Shown in pieces: positions 18,810-30,300 of a DNA stretch of 64,000 bases. Position numbers and translations under genes: made by a program. Below the pieces are notes generated by a model that had not been told where the DNA came from, searched no databases, and was given only the letters and a program-made list of their open reading frames with translations. The DNA is from Ahaetulla prasina (Eukaryota; Chordata; Lepidosauria; Squamata; Colubridae). Position 1 is the stretch's first letter; every line of letters starts with the position of its first letter. The DNA lies in NCBI RefSeq assembly GCF_028640845.1, contig NC_080540.1, positions 152,341,920 through 152,405,919 on the forward strand, in the 5' to 3' direction.

Positions 18810-21583
18810 TTTTTTTTTATAAAAAAAAAATTATTTCCATTTTCTAACATTATATTTATGTACAACTATTATCCATCATTAATCATCAATTTTTATTTAT
18901 TGCTGATTCGGGCCTGCCTGACTGCCACTTCCTTTCTTCACAACCTCCCTCTACCCTCTACTACTTTCCCCTTCTTCATCTCCTTCACTTTACTACTTCC
19001 TCTCCTCCTTCTCCACTCCTCCCTTCTTCCACCCTTTCTAACCTTCTTATTCCCCTCCTCCTTCTCAACTCTTTCCTATCTACTTTCTTCCCTCCTTCTA
19101 CTCCTCTCTCCCTTTCTTTCTGAAATGGCAGTCGGGCAGCCCGAATATCATTTTAAATTTTAATTTCATATCTTCAATCATTACTGTACATTAATAACCA
19201 ATCCATGTATCATTTTCCCCCCCTTTCCCCCACCCCCCCGGTCTTCCCAGAGCAAATACCGGGTATTTTGACCAACAATCACAAGCTAAAGTATACAAAA
19301 TATACATAAACTCCCACCCTCAAAACTTTAAAACTTTAAATCCCCTCACAATAAAAATAAAGAGATAAGAAAGAATAATAAAAAAGAAAAAAGAAAAGAA
19401 ACAATACCAATACTATCTTCCCTTCACATATTACTTCTTCTTACAGTCCATTTTTAAAATTAGTCCATCTTCTCAAATTCAAATTTTTTCCCACTTGTAT
19501 ATTCCTTCAAATTTCATGTCCATTTCTTAAATTACAATCCATCTTTTCGAACTCAAATTCTCATCACTTATATATTTCTTCAATTGTCATAACATTTAAT
19601 GTCTGATCTTCCAATATTACTCCATCAGTCAAATATCATTACGAATAAAGTCTCTCAGATAAAATATTTCCAACTTAACTTCATAACTTTTGCTGTCTAT
19701 AAACTTATATCCAAAGCGTATCAATTAAAACGAATAATCATTTAAGTTACATCCACAATATAACAGTAAACAATTAACATCATTACATCCACAACATTAT
19801 CTAAATTCATAAATTTTACTTTCCATCCTTCACAATTAAATAGTATCATCCCATAGGTTTATACCTTACAAATAACAAATAACAAAAATCCTATAATTTA
19901 TATCCTAAACAAATCAGTTCTAGAAATTAACCATAATCATCATATTAACATCTTAAACATTCCTCTCCTCTCCTATTCTATTTTCCATCATCTCCAAACC
20001 AGTTAACTTAGCATCTAACAACAAAGGATTCCCACTCTTTAAAACATTAATATAGAAGTGTCTTGCTTTCATAACTGTACTAAGAAAATACTTTCTGCCT
20101 CTAAAATTCACTGACAAACCCATTGGAACTTCCCATCTAAAATATATCTGACGTTTCTTAAACTCATCCACTAAAAAAGCAAATTCTCTTCTCTTTCTTA
20201 ACATTTTAGGATGAATTTCCTTCATCATTTTTATATCTTGTCCCAATATTTGAAATTTATTTTTTATAAAAGGCTTGCAAGATTTCATACCTAATCTTTT
20301 TAGTTGTAAAATAAATAACCACATCCCTCGGTAATCTATTTTGTCTTGCCCACCAAGAATTAACACGATAAATTCTTTCAATATTAATCTCAAAGTCTTC
20401 TGGCTCCACACCCTTTATCTGAGCAAAGGCTTGTGTAAAAATCTATTTTAAATTTTCCTTCCTACTTTCCCTCAACCCCCTCACCCTTATAGCATATTCC
20501 ATTAATCTATATTGTAATATTACTCTTTCTTCATCTGCCCTATCTACCTTTGCCTGTATATCTTCCATCTTATTATCAAAGTTCCAATTGTTTTAATTCC
20601 TTTGAATTTCCTCTATTTTCCTTTGCAACTCTAAATTAGCTTATTAATTTCTTCAAAACTATCCTCCATCTGAATGCAAGAGCTTAATATTTACGAAATT
20701 GCATCCTTTACCATTTTCATTTCCCTCTTCTGCTGTTCCACCACTTCCTTAAAATCCAACATCTCTTTCTCTATTTCATCAAATTTTGGATCTATTTCTG
20801 AAAAACGAATCTCCAGAAACTCCTGTAAAAAATTTCTTAACTCCTCTTTGATTTCTTCTTTTAATTTTCGAATCTGAACTGAAGAAATTTCAAAGTTTTT
20901 AGTGGCTTTTGGTACTATTTGCTTAAAAGCCATTTTTTAAAATATAACCTAACAAAGGACAAAAAGAGGTTAAAAAAGAAAAATTAAAAAAACTTTTCTT
21001 CTAAATCACTATAATCCCAAAGAAGAAGAAAAAATATAAATCATAAAATTCTCATTTCTTCCATTTAGTCAGTGTTTTCTTATATATCTCCTAGTTCCAC
21101 ACTAGCTGTTAATAAGCATTTCCTTAATTTTCATTTCCAATACACACATTCCACAAAACGCCATTTGCTTTCTTCTCTCCTATCTTCGCAACAAATTTAT
21201 CCTCAGGGGCTTGCAGTCTTCTTACAAACAAATGCTAGAACTCCAGTTTCTGCTCTGTCCACGTTACAATCCATCACAAATCAATTTCTGCCACGGAGAC
21301 TGGACGCTACGTTTTTTTTCTGCCAAAAGGCAGATGCCCTCCGAGTCTGGAGCTTTTTAGGCTATGGAAGGAGCACTCCCCTCAAGCCTCCAGAAACTTT
21401 TTCTGTGACTTCTTTGGGTGGCTCAACTTCAGCCTGAATGCTCATCTCTCCCTCTTTGCCTGAGGGTGAGATTTACAAGCTGTCGGACAACTGATTTACG
21501 GTGTCCTGACAGCTCTACAGACTACGGAGTTAGCAGTCTAAAAAAGACTGCTTTTCAACACAGCAGAGCCAAACCGGAAGCCC
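18810..21583 (-). mobile_element. L1-like element with ORF1 only (HAL1-like)
   Basis: Minus-strand insertion of about 2.77 kb, bounded by TCTGGGAAAGCAAAACTT (18792-18809) and TCTGGGAAAACAAAACTT (21584-21601). This is an 18-bp target duplication with one mismatch. It has an A-rich 3' end (T-run at 18808-18818), a GC-richer 5' end and an ORF1 remnant (19953-20933). No ORF2 (endonuclease/RT) sequence lies between the duplications. The architecture matches half-LINEs (HAL1) known in mammals. A secondary loss of ORF2 by deletion is the alternative. Confidence 0.7.
19953..20933 (-). pseudogene. L1 ORF1 remnant
   Basis: The N-terminal frame (20933-20691) is a coiled coil: RKLKEEIKEELRNFLQEFLE and EIEKEMLDFKEVVEQQKREM. 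The C-terminal frame (20411-19953) holds YRGMWLFILQ, KMLRKRREFAFLVDEFKKRQ and YFRWEVPMGLSVNFRGRKYF. This corresponds to the RNA-binding and C-terminal domains of L1 ORF1 proteins. Stops and a shift separate the two. ORF1p is the RNA-chaperone coat of L1 particles. Confidence 0.7.
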
Positions 21584-21799
21584 TCTGGGAAAACAAAACT
21601 TGAAAGATAAGACTGGGGAGAAATGCAAAATACCTATAATAAGAAACAGGACCAGAGATGGGAAGTCATTTAAAAGGAAGGGGGAAAAAAGCAAGGAGAT
21701 TCTTGGTCTGTTCCATTATTACTTTCCCAGAAAGATGGGAAAGTAATAATGAGGGATAAAAGCAGAAATCCTTAATATTTTCCTCATTTTTTCCTGTCT

Positions 21800-22062
21800 A
21801 CCACTATTTATTTATTTATTTATTTGTCACAACAGTATATATAAACATAAGCATGAAATAACAATATGATATATAAGCATATATATAAGCATAAGTATGT
21901 AATAACTATACGAAATTGGATACAATCAAAGGGAACATTAGGACAGGAATGGTAGGCACATTGGTGCTCTTATACATGCCCCTTACAGACCTCTTAGGAA
22001 TGGGGTGACGTCAATAGTAGACAGTCTTTGGTTAAAGCTTTGGGGATTTATTCAGGTGAAAT
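21800..22062 (-). mobile_element. LINE-B 3' end, reverse
   Basis: The minus strand carries the end of the frame completed at 47045-47400 (CCCATTCCTAAGAGGTCTGT, GGGGCATGTATAAGAGCACC) and a (AAAT)n tail next to TTGTGACAAATAAAT. LINE-B is my label for a Jockey-superfamily (CR1-related) family with copies also at 47045, 51061, 56600 and 57776. Confidence 0.75.
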
Positions 22063-22324
22063 CCATTAATGCTTGAAATCTGGATAAAATTCAGATCCAG
22101 CAGATATTTTCCCTTAAATGTAAGACTGCTGAAGTGAGATCCATTAAATCAAGGGTTTATTTTATTTTTTAAACAACTATTATGTGTTGAGCGACCATGA
22201 AACTTTACCGCTAACTTCAATCAATGCCAGAGCCAATCTTAATTCACTGAAATGCCAGTTTCTAAGATAAACAGCACCGCAGAATTGAAATCAAGATCAT
22301 TGTCTCGATAAAAGATTCAGCAGC

Positions 22325-22830
22325 CCCAGAAGAAAAAAAACAAGACTCCCCTACAAAATACACTGACTGCAGCAGCCACTACATAGGACAAACAGGCAGA
22401 AGACTTACTGTGCAAAAACAGATAATCAATAAGCCGAAAAGGGAAGGTTGTCTGTGGAGATTCTCAGCCATTCAGATCATAGTTGTCTCAAAGGTGAGAC
22501 AACTATCTTTGAGCCAAAAAGGAACAAAAAGACCAAACTCCCTCCCTACCACGAATCAGCACCCAGATCAGCTAACTCCAAGATAAGCACTAGACCAACA
22601 ATCAACAATACCCCAATCAAGGACTGCCAAACAAGCCAACAGTAACCCACCCAACCAAGGAACCTCCAAGACTACTCCCACCAACACTGACAAGACAAGC
22701 CATTAGAATATAAACAGAGAGCAAATGCCATTTCTTACTAACACTGATGGTTACCTAGTTTGGGTAATGAAATGTCTGCAAGAAAACAACCAAGCTCAGA
22801 GGGTACCAAGGACCCCTAAAATCATTGTCT
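22325..22830 (+). mobile_element. Penelope-like element remnant with GIY-YIG endonuclease
   Basis: 22362-22425 translates to YTDCSSHYIGQTGRRLTVQK, the GIY-YIG endonuclease signature of Penelope-like retroelements. A separate Penelope 3' piece (GTCTGTGGAGATTCTCAGCC) lies reversed at 22448-22497, forming an 11-bp hairpin (ATAGTTGTCTC/GAGACAACTAT). The C-terminal region and the hammerhead-like motif at 22744 follow. No RT domain is preserved. Confidence 0.65.
22744..22776 (+). ncRNA. Hammerhead-like motif in Penelope remnant
   Basis: CTGATG, GTTACC, loop TAGTTTG, GGTAAT, GAAATGTC. Stem II pairs over six positions (one G-U). The core strand CUGAUGA lacks its last A, and stem III reads ATGT instead of a self-complementary ACGT, so this copy is degraded. 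A 6-bp stem of different sequence from that at 8623 argues for a structural rather than sequence-level constraint. Confidence 0.45.
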
Positions 22831-23063
22831 ATGCTCTAAACGAAGACTGGTTGGGAGATATGCATTACAGGGACATTTTGAAGCATCATCAAACCAACAT
22901 GTTTTCATTTTACAATTTGGTTTATGTTGACTATAATTATTTTGTGGGTAGGTTTTGGAATGTTGGATTCCATACAGAACTGGGAAGAGTACATAGCAGC
23001 TGAACTCAGAAAAGAATGGCCTGGATTTGAAATGTAAATTATGCTCCTCTCTCAGAGAAGAAG
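22831..23063. other. No gene seen
   Basis: Continuation of a 92-codon open frame (22725-23003) that starts in the Penelope remnant. The part outside it has no recognised domain. Confidence 0.4.
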
Positions 23064-23065
23064 TA

Positions 23066-23580
23066 CCGTGTTTCCCCGAAAATACAACCTATTCCGAAAG
23101 TAAATCCTAGCTTGATTTTTTTACAGGTGCACCCAATATAAGCCCGACCTCCAAAATAAGCCCTAATTAAGACCCCACCCACTCCAGGATGCACAGGTAA
23201 AAATTAATCTAGGGTGGGGATGGGGGCTGGAGCTGCTTTACCACTTACCTTCAAATAGTTGCAACCAGGCCTTGCACACCTCGGCCCGTTTCTTTTGCTG
23301 CAGCCAGCAAGGCTTTCCTGAAGGTGCCTCTAGCTGATAACAGAGTTAGGGATCAATCCGGAGCTCTGTTATCAACTGCAGAGGTGTTCAGGAAAGCCTT
23401 GCTGGCCTTGCCAGATGAAGAAGTTCCTGAAGGCCTCTGATAGCGAAAAAGAAGTCAGGGGCAATGCGTGCAAGTGAGGTGAATCAGTAGACGACATACC
23501 CCACCACCCAATAAGATCTGGTGTCTTTTTTGGTGGCAAAAAAAATATTAAAACAGGGTCTTATTTTCAGGAAAACACGG
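23066..23580. mobile_element. TA-flanked MITE, type 2 (515 bp)
   Basis: It starts CCGTGTTTCCCCGAAAATAC and ends TATTTTCAGGAAAACACGG, flanked by TA (23064-23065 and 23581-23582). The interior contains AGTTAGGGATCAATCCGG and an inverted pair around 23285-23405 (CAGCAAGGCTTTCCTGAAGG against GAAAGCCTTGCTGGCC). The shorter copy is at 15193-15318. Confidence 0.85.
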
Positions 23581-23660
23581 TAGTTTCCCTCTTTAGATTA
23601 AAGAGGATAAATGGCAACCTTTTCTTTCCCACAATATATCTGCTGAGAAAAAGTTGAGAG

Positions 23661-24234
23661 CAGTGGTGAAATGTAAAATTTGTTACAACCGGTTCTGTGG
23701 GTGTGGCTTGGTGGGGGGGGTAATGTGACTGGGTGGGTGTGGCCAGCTTTTTTTAACTTTTAAAAGCATTTTAAAAAATGCTTTTAAAAGGCTCTGGCGA
23801 TCAGGCAACTCAGCTGGGATCATCAGAAGCTTTTAAAAGCATTTTTTCTACAATGTCTTCAGCGGAAAAGGTTGTAAAAATGCTTTTAAAAGGCTTTGGA
23901 AATCAGGCTACTCAGCTGGGATCACCAGAGCCTTTTAAAAGCATTTTTTACAATCTCTTCAGCCGAAGAGGTTGTAGAAAAAAATACTTTTAAAAGGCTC
24001 TGACGATCTCAGCTGAGCCGCGCAATCATCAGAGCCTTTTTTTTTTACTTTTAAAAGCACTTTTTTGGCCAAAGAAAAAATGCTTTTAAAAGTAAAAAAA
24101 AACAAAACTCTGATGATTGCTCAGCTGGGCATGTGGGGGGCAGGGATTTTGGCTATCAGTTTTCTGAACCACCTGCCACCATTGCTACCGGGTCGCATGA
24201 TCCGGAGTGAACCGGGAGCATTTCATCCCGACTG
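23661..24234. mobile_element. hAT-E MITE built of palindromic tandem units
   Basis: It starts CAGTGGTGAAATGTAAAATT and ends GCATTTCATCCCGACTG, with GAACCGGGAG near the right end and ACAACCGGTTCTGTGGG near the left, echoing hAT-A. The interior has about three units of 100-110 bp (GCTTTTAAAAGGCTCTGGCG at 23780, similar at 23880 and 23982). Each unit is bounded by CTTTTAAAAG palindromes. Flanking octamers agree at five of eight positions only. Confidence 0.65.
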
Positions 24235-24780
24235 AGAGAGAGATGGACTTTAAAGTATTCCATGTGTCTTCAGCATTAACTTTGGGCTACAAAAAAAGAT
24301 GAGTTTGCTTTTGTGCATTGACAGATTTGAATTCATCTTGCCAATTCTCCCTGAATTTTGGCAAGGACCTAGTGGCAGGAAGAGAACATTACTGATTTGA
24401 CAGAAATAAAAACATACTGTGCAAACGGCAGGCAAGAATCAGCTGTTTCCTCTGATGGTTTCTGGAGTCAAACTGCCACATTGATTTGTTTAAATGGCCC
24501 ACAACATTAATATTGCTTATCTCTTTCCAAACTTCAGCTCCATCAAATCTTGCAAAAAGATAACTCAGTTTATTATGGGCAGAACATTTGCTATCGAGAC
24601 AACCTTAAAATGTCAGGGACAAAAATATATTGATCGTGCAGTTAGGCTTTTATATAATTTTAATCTAAGTAAGGAAGCTTATTGCTCGGTATTCCTGACA
24701 TGCTTATCTGAAGAAAAAGGATCAGAGAAGCACAGCAGTCTGCAGTTTCTTGGGCACTCTCCTGAAACTGCTAATCTGTC
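24235..24780. other. No gene or recognised repeat
   Basis: The 109-codon frame at 24494-24823 overlaps the hAT-B element that follows and shows no domain. Nothing assignable. Confidence 0.45.
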
Positions 24781-24788
24781 CTCAAAAG

Positions 24789-24963
24789 CAATGGCCCCCA
24801 ATCTTTTGGGCATCAAGGACTAGTTTTTTGGAGGGAGGTTTTTCCGTGGACCCAAGGGGATATGGTTAGAAGCCGCAGATGGGGCTTTGCTTGTTTGCAC
24901 AACCTAGTTTTTGGCATGCTATGGCCCAGTGCTGGTCCATGGACCGGGGGTTGGGGACCCCTG
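24789..24963. mobile_element. hAT-B MITE with perfect target duplication
   Basis: It starts CAATGGCCCCCAATC and ends GGGGGTTGGGGACCCCTG. CTCAAAAG is identical on both sides (24781-24788 and 24964-24971). This 175-bp copy proves the 8-bp hAT-type duplication for the family. Confidence 0.9.
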
Positions 24964-25228
24964 CTCAAAAGGACTGACATGTTAACAAAACTACAAAGAA
25001 AAATTGCAAGGACTTCATAAAAAAAACGGAATATCTGAAATGAATTATGTATAAGGTGAATAAAAAGTAGAACATGAAAGAGCTACCTGTACGATATCCA
25101 AAGTTCATTTTTTTTTCTTTTTAAGAAGTTTCAGAATTGTTGTCATATTGGCAGATGCAATATTCTTCATTCTGTACTGTATCTTCTATTCCTTTCAAAC
25201 TGCATCCTTTATCTCTTGTATTCTAGTC

Positions 25229-25590
25229 ACACCCAGGGGAAGGGCCTTTTCTGTGGGGGCCCCCACCCTCTGGAACGAGCTTCCCCCAGGACTTCGCCAA
25301 CTTCCTGACCTTCGAACCTTCCGCCGCGAGCTTAAGACACATCTATTTATTTGCGCAGGACTGGACTAGAATTTTTAAATGTTTTAAATTTTAAATCGGA
25401 TTTTAATGGGGTTTTATTATTTATATTCTTATTTTAAATATTCGGCCTTATGTAATAAGTTTTTTAAATTGGTGTTTTATTCTGTATATATATGTGTTTT
25501 ATATGGCTGTAAACCGCCCTGAGTCCCTGGGGAGATAGGGCGGTATAAAAGTGTGAACAAATAAATAAATAATAAATTAATAAATAAAGA
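25229..25590 (+). mobile_element. L2 LINE 3' end
   Basis: It translates as [20 protein letters not shown] and LRTFRRELKTHLFICAGLD then stop. The 3' UTR ends in ACCGCCCTGAGTCCCTGGGG, AGATAGGGCGGTATAAAAG and an AAAT-rich tail. The short coding part is unbroken, so the insertion is fairly young. Confidence 0.9.
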
Positions 25591-25599
25591 ATCGTCCAC

Positions 25600-26405
25600 G
25601 TATCTCCAATCTAACTACGAAATTATGCCTTTCTTTACTTGAACTTCAAGCTCATTTTATTTCCCCTATCCTGAGCAGCGGTCATGAATTTTATGAGTAA
25701 ATGTTTTTTTTCTTTTCTTATTTTTCATTGAGTCGTTTTATAGGCCCCATTAAAGCCACTCTCTGTTTTCTTCTTCTGTTGTGGGCAAGGCTTACTGTAA
25801 GGATTTTTACTCAAACTCCCATAAGATTGTTTGATGCTTTATTGAACAAGCTCACGGTTCTTTGACCAAACATGTTTCTGTCTGTCTTTGTGAGATAAAT
25901 CATATCTTACAGGTCACCTGAATAATTCAGATCATGATCTCCCATATCAAGTCCCTCCCATCAACCTCATTTGCATAACCAATCGTTCATTTGTAATATT
26001 CTTCTTTTCCGTTCCCTAAAACTATGTTAATTCTCTCTTTTACGAATCTTTATTCTCTCTTTCCAAGACCATGTCAGGATATATTGATTAAATGATTGAT
26101 TGATAAGAGCCCAATAGCAGGTAATAGAAAAATATCTACCTAAAAAGTTGCCTTTAAAAAGTATATTTTGGATGGATACAGAAAGTGCTAATTTTCAGGG
26201 GGGGGGGAAACAGAAAATAAGGCTCAGAATACACATTGCCATGTTAAATATAGTCTAATCTGTGAGCTTTTTTGAATATAAACTACTTTTACATTTATCA
26301 GATTTTGCTCCCAGTTATTTATCATTTTCAAGTTTTACTACTTTAAAATTCCATGTCTGTATCGTACATTTAGAAAAGTCCACAATTGTAACCATAATAC
26401 TATAA
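25600..26405. other. No gene or recognised repeat
   Basis: AT-rich, with scattered homopolymers and no assignable element. Confidence 0.45.
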
Positions 26406-26409
26406 TATA

Positions 26410-26550
26410 TTTCTTACCATCTTTTCCTCCTCCTCCTCCTTCTTTCCTTCCTTCCTTCCCCCCCTCCTCCTCCGCTTCTTCTTCTTCTTCTTCTTCTTCT
26501 TCTTCTTCTTCTTCTTCTTCTTCTTCTTCTTCTTCTTCTTCTTCTTCTTT
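26410..26550. repeat. (TCC)n, (TTCC)n and (TTC)n array
   Basis: About 26 TTC units at 26476-26549 preceded by TCC and TTCC units. The reverse-strand frame here is a poly-glutamate artefact. A long GAA/TTC tract can form triplex DNA. Confidence 0.95.
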
Positions 26551-27685
26551 CTTCTTTCCAAGCTCATAAAATTCTCTGTTCTTCTTTCTCACTCAATTAC
26601 TTTTTCTTCCATCTATTTCAATATTCTTCAGTAAATAGTTCCATTGGTAAACATCTCCTTATTGTGATTTCTGGGGATCAATTATCTTCTCTAGTCAGCA
26701 ATGTTTATATGTCCTATATGATCAGTCACATACCATTTTGGAATCCAGTCCTGACTACTATAGTCTGCTAAAGCTGTATGGTTGTTCTTTCTTCTGTTCT
26801 TTTTTTCTTTCATTCTTATTTCTGTTTTATTTAGCTGGCCAATCCAGGAAAAAGGGAACTCCAAATATCTGCCATTCCCACAAGGGTATTTAATGACTTC
26901 ATCCTTCTTTTAATTGTTGATTCATAGCTTTCTTCCCCCAAATCCAATTTTAACTTGTCACTTAATTCCATTTTTATCTTTCCTAGATCACTCTTAATCA
27001 ACGTTTTTTGCTCTCTTTTCTTTCTCACAACTTTTCCCTTTAAATCACATTTTGGTCTTTCTCAGGAGGCAGGGATTTCCATTCACTCAGTTGGTCTTCT
27101 TTGCATTTGACAAACCGAAGGTCCATGAAATCCAAAAAGGAAAAAGAAAAAAATTGTGTCTTTAAGAAAAGAGGAACAAAGATCCTTGGTGATTAGCGGT
27201 GTCCCTCCGAGGAGCTTGATGTTGTCATGTATCCTGGGTGGTCAATGCTAAGAGCATTGACAAGGTCCCCACAGACCTCACCGGCATCCTGAGAACCCAC
27301 CTTACGGAATTCATGTGGGCAATATCAGTATTTCCACTTGATCTGAGGCAATACCATTTACTCAGAAACCAAACTTACCCTCTTGCTACTAATAAATGCC
27401 TCCATATTGTTTGCAGCAAGTCTCCAGCTTGACAAGTCCTCCCCAGAAGTGCCAATTTTTTTCATGTTTTAAATACTTTGTGCCCCTTTTAAAACTAGGA
27501 AGTACTTCATAATCTATTTTTTTTCTTTCCCCTATTTTTGGGGAAGGAAACAAAAAGCTTTGAGGTAAAACAAGTCTTTTTTCTTATTTTTCTGTTTCAT
27601 CCAGATCTCAACTTTTCCAACATCACCGCTCAGAAGCATGGTACTACCTCAGTCCAATATTTCTCCCAAGCTAACTATTCCTCAT
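26551..27685. other. TE-poor stretch, no gene seen
   Basis: 1.1 kb of mostly T-rich sequence without recognisable elements. Confidence 0.45.
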
Positions 27686-28340
27686 CTTTAACTGAAATAG
27701 AATAGAATAGAATAGAATAGAATAGAATAGAATAGAATTTTTTTTATTGGTCAAGTGTGATTAGACACACAGGGAATTTGTCTTGGTACATATGCTCAGT
27801 GTACATAAAAGAAAAGATACATTTGTCAAGAATCATAAGGTACAACACTTAATGATAGTCATAGGGTACAAATAAACAAATCAGGAACCAATCAATATCA
27901 ATATAAATTGTAAGGATACAAGCAACAAAGTTACAGTCATACAGTCATAAGTGGAAGGAGATGGGTGATGGGAATGATGAGAAGATTAATAGTAGTGCAG
28001 ATTTAATAAATAGTTTGACAGTGTTGAGGGAAATATTTGTTTAGCAGAGTGATGGCATTCCGGAAGAAACTGTTCTTGTGTTTAGTTGTTTTGGTGTGCA
28101 GTGCTCTGTAGCATCGTTTTGAGGGTAGGAGTTGAAACAGTTTATATCCAGGATGTGAGGGGTTTGTAAATACTTTCACAGCCCTCTTTTTGACTCGTGC
28201 AGTATACAGGTCGTCAATGGAAGGCAGTTTGGTAGCAATTGTTTTTTCTGCAGTTCTAATTATCCTCTGAAGTCTGTGACTGTCTTGTTGGGTTGCAGAA
28301 CCAAACCAGAGAGTTATAGAAGTGCAGATGACATAATGTT
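27686..28340 (-). mobile_element. CR1-L3 (Snake1-type) LINE with AATAG tail
   Basis: Minus-strand copy. Residues such as SITLWFGSATQQDSHRLQRI, LPSIDDLYTARVKKRAVKVF and FQLLPSKRCYRALHTKTTKH form the C-terminal end of the pol protein. The 3' UTR then carries TATGCACCAAGACAAATTCC-type sequence and a (TTCTA)n tail (AGAAT repeats at 27690-27738 on the plus strand). It is 5'-truncated at about 28340. Snake L3 CR1 LINEs are known for seeding AATAG/ATAG microsatellites at their 3' ends. Confidence 0.85.
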
Positions 28341-28747
28341 GCAATAACCTTTCTTACAAGAGATCAGTCATATTGGTTCTTATTATATGTGACCTCTGAC
28401 TGAGAGATATGAGTTTGCTTATTCCAAATACAGATATCCAAGTACTGATTTTAAAATTTACCTTCAGATAATTCATCATTTTTTAGCAATGAGAGGCGAC
28501 ATTGATTTCCAGCTTCCATCAAAGTTTGCCTCTTGCCTGTTTTTTTGCTTTGCACGGGACTTTAAAAAACCTAATTTTAACATCCTGCTTAATACCGGGA
28601 TGGGAAACCATTGGAAAATCCCATGACTGTAAACTAAACTGGGAAGTCAAAGAGCATCCCAGAAGGAAACTCTGGCAAACTATTTGTATTCTGTTGCTAG
28701 AAAATGAACTCCACTCACAGAATTTTTACAATTAATTTCACCTAGGC

Positions 28748-29094
28748 CAGGGGTCGGCAACCTTAAACCCTCAAAGAGCCACAAAGGTCCTAACAGGAAG
28801 CTCCCTGTTCAATTCTGGAGCCAACCGGAAGTCCGGTTTCCCCTACCATGGAGTCTCCTCCTAGTGCAGTGTCCTTTTTCCTCTACCTGTCCTAATCAAA
28901 AGCCCTATCAATTGTGGAGCTGACTGGAAAACCCACCCCTTGCCACAGAGTCTCCTCCTAGCATGCCATGCTTCTCCCTTCCCACCTAACTGGAAGCTCC
29001 TATCAAAATTGTGGTGCCGACCAGGGACAGGGAGCCACAGCAGAGGGATGAAAGAGCCACATGTGGCTCCAGAGCCGTGGGTTGCTGACCCGTG
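28748..29094. mobile_element. hAT-D MITE with perfect target duplication
   Basis: It starts CAGGGGTCGGCAACCTT and ends GGGTTGCTGACCCGTG. ACCTAGGC is identical on both sides (28740-28747 and 29095-29102). The interior has AAAGAGCCACA at one end and GAGCCACATGTGGCTCC at the other, a layout common in vertebrate hAT MITEs. Confidence 0.9.
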
Positions 29095-29525
29095 ACCTAG
29101 GCTATAGGATTAGAAATTATGTTGAGGATTAATATTTGTTGTTTCCACATATTCCATTTTACTGTTCTAATATTACTTTGACTTTCAGAAATAATAAAAG
29201 TATTTAGAGGAGATGTCCTATCTCTGAGCACAACAGAATGCAGTCAAAATAAGGTCTCTTTCCCTAACACTACCTAACTCTAGAGCAGAAAATAAAGGAT
29301 ATCATAAAGAAGTCAATAAACTTCTCCCTAGCCACCCTCTTTACCCTAATAATAAAAATGAGATGGTGGACAAATAAAATTTGGCACATAAAATAGACTC
29401 ACATCATGATGGAACAGAAGGAATAAAGCACATTTATTATTAGGCTAAAACTTCCTTGTGGTACATTCTAAAGAGAGAGAGACAGAGATAGGGAGATAGA
29501 GATGGAAGATGGAGATAGACTAGAC

Positions 29526-30225
29526 TAGAATAGAATTTTTTATTGGCCAAGTGTGATTGGACACACACAGAAATTTGTCTTGGTGCATATGCTCTCAGTG
29601 TACATAAAAGAAAAGATCATATTGATATTGTTGCTGGCAATCCTTATGATTTATATTGATATATTGACCATCATTTGTGTTGTAAATATTGTACTTTGAT
29701 GAAGGTATCTTTTCTTTTATGTACACTGAGAGCATATGCACCAAGACAAATTCCTTGTGTGTCCAATCACATTTGGCCAATAAAATTTTTTATTCTATTC
29801 TGTTCTATCAAGAATTCTAAGGTACAACTCTTAATGATAGTCATAGGGTACAAATAAGCAATCAGGAAACAATATCAAATTGTAAAGATACAAGCAACGA
29901 AGTTACAGTCATGCAATCATAAATAGAATGAGATGAGTGATGGGAATGATGAGAAGATTAATAGCACTGCAGACTTAGTAACTAGTTTGACGGTGTTGAG
30001 GAAATTATTTGTTTAGCAGAGTGATGGCGTTCGAGAAGAAACTGTTCTTGTGTTTAGTTGTTCTGGTGTGCAGTGCTCTATAGCGTTGTTTTGAGGGTAG
30101 GAGTTGAAACAGTTTATGTCCAGGATATGAGGGGTCTGTAAATATTTTCACAGCCCTCTTTTTGACTCATGCAGTATACAGGTCCTCAATGGAAGACAGG
30201 TTGGTAGCAATTGGAGCAAGTGGGA
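29526..30225 (-). mobile_element. CR1-L3 LINE, reverse, hosting a second CR1-L3
   Basis: The minus-strand 3' end begins at 29526 (AGAATAGAATTTTTTATTGG on the plus strand) and coding remnants continue to about 30225. At about 29616-29808 a plus-strand CR1-L3 3' end (ATATTGACCATCATTTGTG to TATTCTATTCTGTTCTA) is inserted. Both outer parts join without loss around it (AAAAGAT / TCAAGAATTCTAAGG). Confidence 0.8.
29616..29808 (+). mobile_element. Nested CR1-L3 3' end
   Basis: A short plus-strand copy that is nearly the reverse complement of the first 90 bp of its host. The pair forms a hairpin with arms 29526-29614 and 29708-29800. Confidence 0.75.
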
Positions 30226-30231
30226 GATGGA

Positions 30232-30252
30232 GATGGAGGGAGGGAGGGAGGG

Positions 30253-30297
<45 letters not shown>
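30232..30297. repeat. (GGGA)n and (GA)n array
   Basis: GGGA units grade into about 22 GA units at the 5' truncation point of the CR1-L3 copy. Confidence 0.95.

Positions 30298-30300
<3 letters not shown>

Noticed and set aside
22725..23003. 92-codon frame as a small host gene
   Set aside because: Its first part is the Penelope C-terminal region with a hammerhead-like motif; the remainder has no domain.
26338..26592. 84-codon minus-strand frame rich in glutamate
   Set aside because: It is a translated GAA/TTC microsatellite.
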